NCBI GenBank assembly: GCA_944321365.1
Contig: CALULA010000002.1
Span: 62,001-126,000 of the forward strand
From: an uncultured Paraprevotella sp.
Lineage (GTDB): Bacteria; Bacteroidota; Bacteroidia; Bacteroidales; Bacteroidaceae
Direction: 5' to 3'
Length of the DNA: 64,000 bases
The position numbers and the translations under genes are program-made. Shown piece by piece: positions 62,250 through 64,000 of this stretch. Each line of letters opens with the position of its first letter. Within the stretch, counting starts at the first letter, position 1. The notes beneath the pieces are model-generated. The model was not told where the DNA came from. It saw only the letters and a list, made by a program, of their open reading frames with translations, and did no database searches.

Positions 62250-63590
62250 ATGAAACGACTTTTTATAGAAACTTACGGGTGCCAGATGAATGTGGCTGAC
62301 AGCGAGGTGGTGGCCTCGGTCATGCGCATGGCTGGTTATGAGGTTTGCGAGACGCTGGATGAGGCTGATGCTGTTTTTCTGAATACGTGTTCTGTCAGGG
62401 ACAATGCCGAACAGAAAATCCTGAACCGCCTGGAGGCTTTGCATGCCTTGCGCAAGAAAGGAAAGCATCTGATTATCGGAGTGCTGGGCTGTATGGCCGA
62501 GCGTGTGAAAGACGAACTGATTGAAAAGCATCATGTCGACGTGGTGGCCGGACCGGATGCCTACTTGTCCCTGCCCGACCTGATAGCACAAGTAGAACTG
62601 GGGCATAAGGCCATCAATGTGGAGTTGTCCACTTCGGAGACTTACAAGGATGTCGTTCCGCAGCGGATTTGCGGTCCGCACATTTCAGGATTCGTAAGCA
62701 TCATGCGTGGCTGCAACAATTTCTGTCATTATTGTATAGTTCCCTACACCCGCGGACGGGAACGGAGCCGTGACGTGGAGAGCATTTTGCGCGAGGTGGA
62801 TGATTTGCGCAGCAGAGGATATAAGGAAGTGACGTTGTTGGGACAGAACGTCAATTCTTATCGTCATGAGGAAGCCGGCGGCAAGGTGGTGGATTTTCCG
62901 GAGCTGCTGCGCAAGATGGCGCATACGGCAGTCGGGATGAGAGTGCGGTTCACGACCTCACATCCTAAGGACATGAGTGACGAGACTTTGCGCGTTATTG
63001 CCGAGGAGCCTAATGTCTGCCGTCATATTCATCTGCCGGTGCAGAGCGGCAGTAATCGCATCCTGCAGCTCATGAACCGCAAATATACGCGGGAATGGTA
63101 TCTCGACCGTGTGGCTGCCATCCGCCGTATCGTGCCGGACTGCGGCTTGTCGACCGATATATTTTCCGGTTATTGTTCGGAGACGGAAGACGATCACCGG
63201 CAGTCGCTTTCGCTGATGAGAGAATGTGCTTACGACAGTGCTTTCATGTTCAAGTACTCCGAGCGGCCGGGAACTTATGCGGCACGGCATCTGCCCGACG
63301 ATGTTCCGGAGGAAGTCAAGGTGCGTCGTCTGAACGAACTGATAGCCTTGCAGAACGAGCTTTCAGCTGCCAGCAATGAAGCTTGTGTGGGCAAGGCTTT
63401 CGAGGTGCTGGTGGAGGGCGTGAGCAAACGCTCCAAAGAGCAGCTTTTTGGTCGGACGGAGCAGAACAAGGTCGTGGTATTCGACCGTGCCGGACATCAT
63501 GTGGGTGAGTTTGTTACGGTTAAAATCACCGGAAGTACTTCGGCGACCTTGAAAGGGACGGTAATCGGAGCCCGCGACGGGGCTGTCTGA
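62250..63590 (+). CDS. miaB: tRNA-2-methylthio-N6-dimethylallyladenosine synthase
   Basis: Radical SAM methylthiotransferase modifying A37 of tRNAs that read UNN codons. 446 residues: the N-terminal domain holds three cluster cysteines (ETYGCQMN C11, NTCSVRDNAEQK, VLGCMAERVKD). The radical SAM motif is CNNFCHYC in SIMRGCNNFCHYCIVPYTRG, followed by LLGQNVNSYR and HLPVQSGSNRIL. The C-terminal TRAM domain binds tRNA (about 380-440). The ATG at 62250 gives the family N-terminus. Confidence 0.95.
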   Translation: MKRLFIETYGCQMNVADSEVVASVMRMAGYEVCETLDEADAVFLNTCSVRDNAEQKILNRLEALHALRKKGKHLIIGVLGCMAERVKDELIEKHHVDVVAGPDAYLSLPDLIAQVELGHKAINVELSTSETYKDVVPQRICGPHISGFVSIMRGCNNFCHYCIVPYTRGRERSRDVESILREVDDLRSRGYKEVTLLGQNVNSYRHEEAGGKVVDFPELLRKMAHTAVGMRVRFTTSHPKDMSDETLRVIAEEPNVCRHIHLPVQSGSNRILQLMNRKYTREWYLDRVAAIRRIVPDCGLSTDIFSGYCSETEDDHRQSLSLMRECAYDSAFMFKYSERPGTYAARHLPDDVPEEVKVRRLNELIALQNELSAASNEACVGKAFEVLVEGVSKRSKEQLFGRTEQNKVVVFDRAGHHVGEFVTVKITGSTSATLKGTVIGARDGAV

Positions 63591-63675
63591 CAGCAAGGTC
63601 ATATAAGCTTGTGGTATGGCAGGCCAGATGCGGTTCCGGCAAGCCTTTCCGGCCTTGTAAGGCATTGTGCAAAGT

Positions 63676-63729
63676 CTTGCGCAAGATTCCGCGTTGTTTT
63701 GCGCAAAACCTTCCATGTTGTTGCGCAAC
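63676..63729. repeat. Three TTGCGCAA palindromes
   Basis: Perfect palindromes CTTGCGCAAG (63676-63685), TTTTGCGCAAAA (63697-63708) and GTTGCGCAAC (63720-63729), centre spacing about 22 bp, in the miaB-ftsX gap. The clearest example of the motif in this window. Confidence 0.75.
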
Positions 63730-63844
63730 ATTGCAGTCGGTATGCCGCTTCATTTGTTGGCGGGAAAGAGCCTGCAAGTCGTGTGCAAGGGCGAAAAACA
63801 AGTTAAATATCACTAAAAGCGAACGTTATACGTGGGTTTTGTTG

Positions 63845-63852
63845 TACTTTTG
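63845..63852 (+). promoter_or_regulatory. -7 element of ftsX
   Basis: TACTTTTG fits TAnnTTTG 33 bp upstream of the ATG at 63886. Confidence 0.5.
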
Positions 63853-63885
63853 TACCCTATGGTAAGAGGGATATCATAGAGAGAC

Positions 63886-64000
63886 ATGGGAAAAACAAGC
63901 AATAGGGGGTCTTTGGGCATGCAGTGGTTTACGACGGGAGTCAGTACGACACTTGTACTGATTCTGCTGGGTGCAGTGTCTTTTTTTGTCTTGTTTGCTC
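63886..64000 (+). CDS. ftsX: Cell-division protein FtsX, 5' fragment
   Basis: Only the first 38 codons are in the window. MGKTSNRGS, then MQWFTTGVSTTLVLILLGAV and a hydrophobic run match the start of Bacteroidetes FtsX, the membrane partner of FtsE that controls peptidoglycan hydrolases during division. The identification rests on this short N-terminus and the first membrane helix. Confidence 0.65.
   Translation, partial: MGKTSNRGSLGMQWFTTGVSTTLVLILLGAVSFFVLFA

Overview
The window reads as a chromosomal segment of a gut-type Bacteroidales bacterium (Bacteroidaceae/Prevotellaceae-like). Evidence: many genes are preceded by the Bacteroidetes -7 element TAnnTTTG, in four places with a TTG 20 bp upstream; Shine-Dalgarno sequences are mostly weak; and the content is typical of the order (fimbrillin lipoproteins, BACON and BspA-like leucine-rich repeat proteins, an M64 peptidase, an eleven-subunit complex I with fused NuoCD and no NuoEFG, menaquinone synthesis, DUF4294, MiaB and FtsX). 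No tRNA, rRNA, CRISPR array, transposase, integrase or phage gene was found.

Layout. 1-8.3 kb: housekeeping genes (TrmH-type methyltransferase, DUF4294 protein, helix-hairpin-helix outer-membrane-type protein, radical SAM protein, nadB, PH-domain protein, PBP4-type carboxypeptidase, a small exported protein). 8.4-18.4 kb: nuoA-B-CD-H-I-J-K-L-M-N, closed by a long-stem hairpin. 19.0-32.3 kb: menaquinone genes in two blocks. A HAD phosphatase-hotdog thioesterase fusion, menF, menD and menB come first, then about 6.1 kb of accessory DNA (four 21-bp tandem palindromic repeats, a 933-residue secreted protein with a type IX-like sorting tail, a 51-residue peptide gene, and a convergent PadR/PspC pair), then menC and menE. 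The 3' end of menB is shifted out of frame by what looks like loss of one GGGC unit. 32.7-44.2 kb: eight same-strand, tightly packed genes encoding three proteins with fimbrillin-like modules (one fused to leucine-rich repeats, BACON and an M64 peptidase), an NTF2-like protein, a PEGA-like/barrel protein, an FN3-repeat/leucine-rich-repeat lipoprotein, a helix-turn-helix-like protein and a membrane-anchored Ser/Thr kinase. I do not recognise this as a named system; it is the best candidate for something undescribed. 44.9-52.6 kb: an L-galactose catabolic operon (mutarotase, L-galactose dehydrogenase, lactonase, FucP-type importer, L-galactonate dehydrogenase, UxaB, UxaA) with a divergent AraC regulator. 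54-64 kb: two OmpA paralogues, a CoA-transferase/C1-peptidase/diaminopimelate-dehydrogenase operon, a membrane-bound AraC-type regulator, a probable small RNA, miaB and the start of ftsX.

How the parts fit. Complex I and menaquinone synthesis serve the same anaerobic respiratory chain. The L-galactose operon would turn L-galactose into 2-keto-3-deoxy-D-gluconate through D-tagaturonate and D-altronate. The kinase/fimbrillin operon probably builds and controls a cell-surface assembly. A recurrent non-coding feature is clusters of TTGCGCAA-type palindromes in five intergenic gaps next to gene 3' ends.
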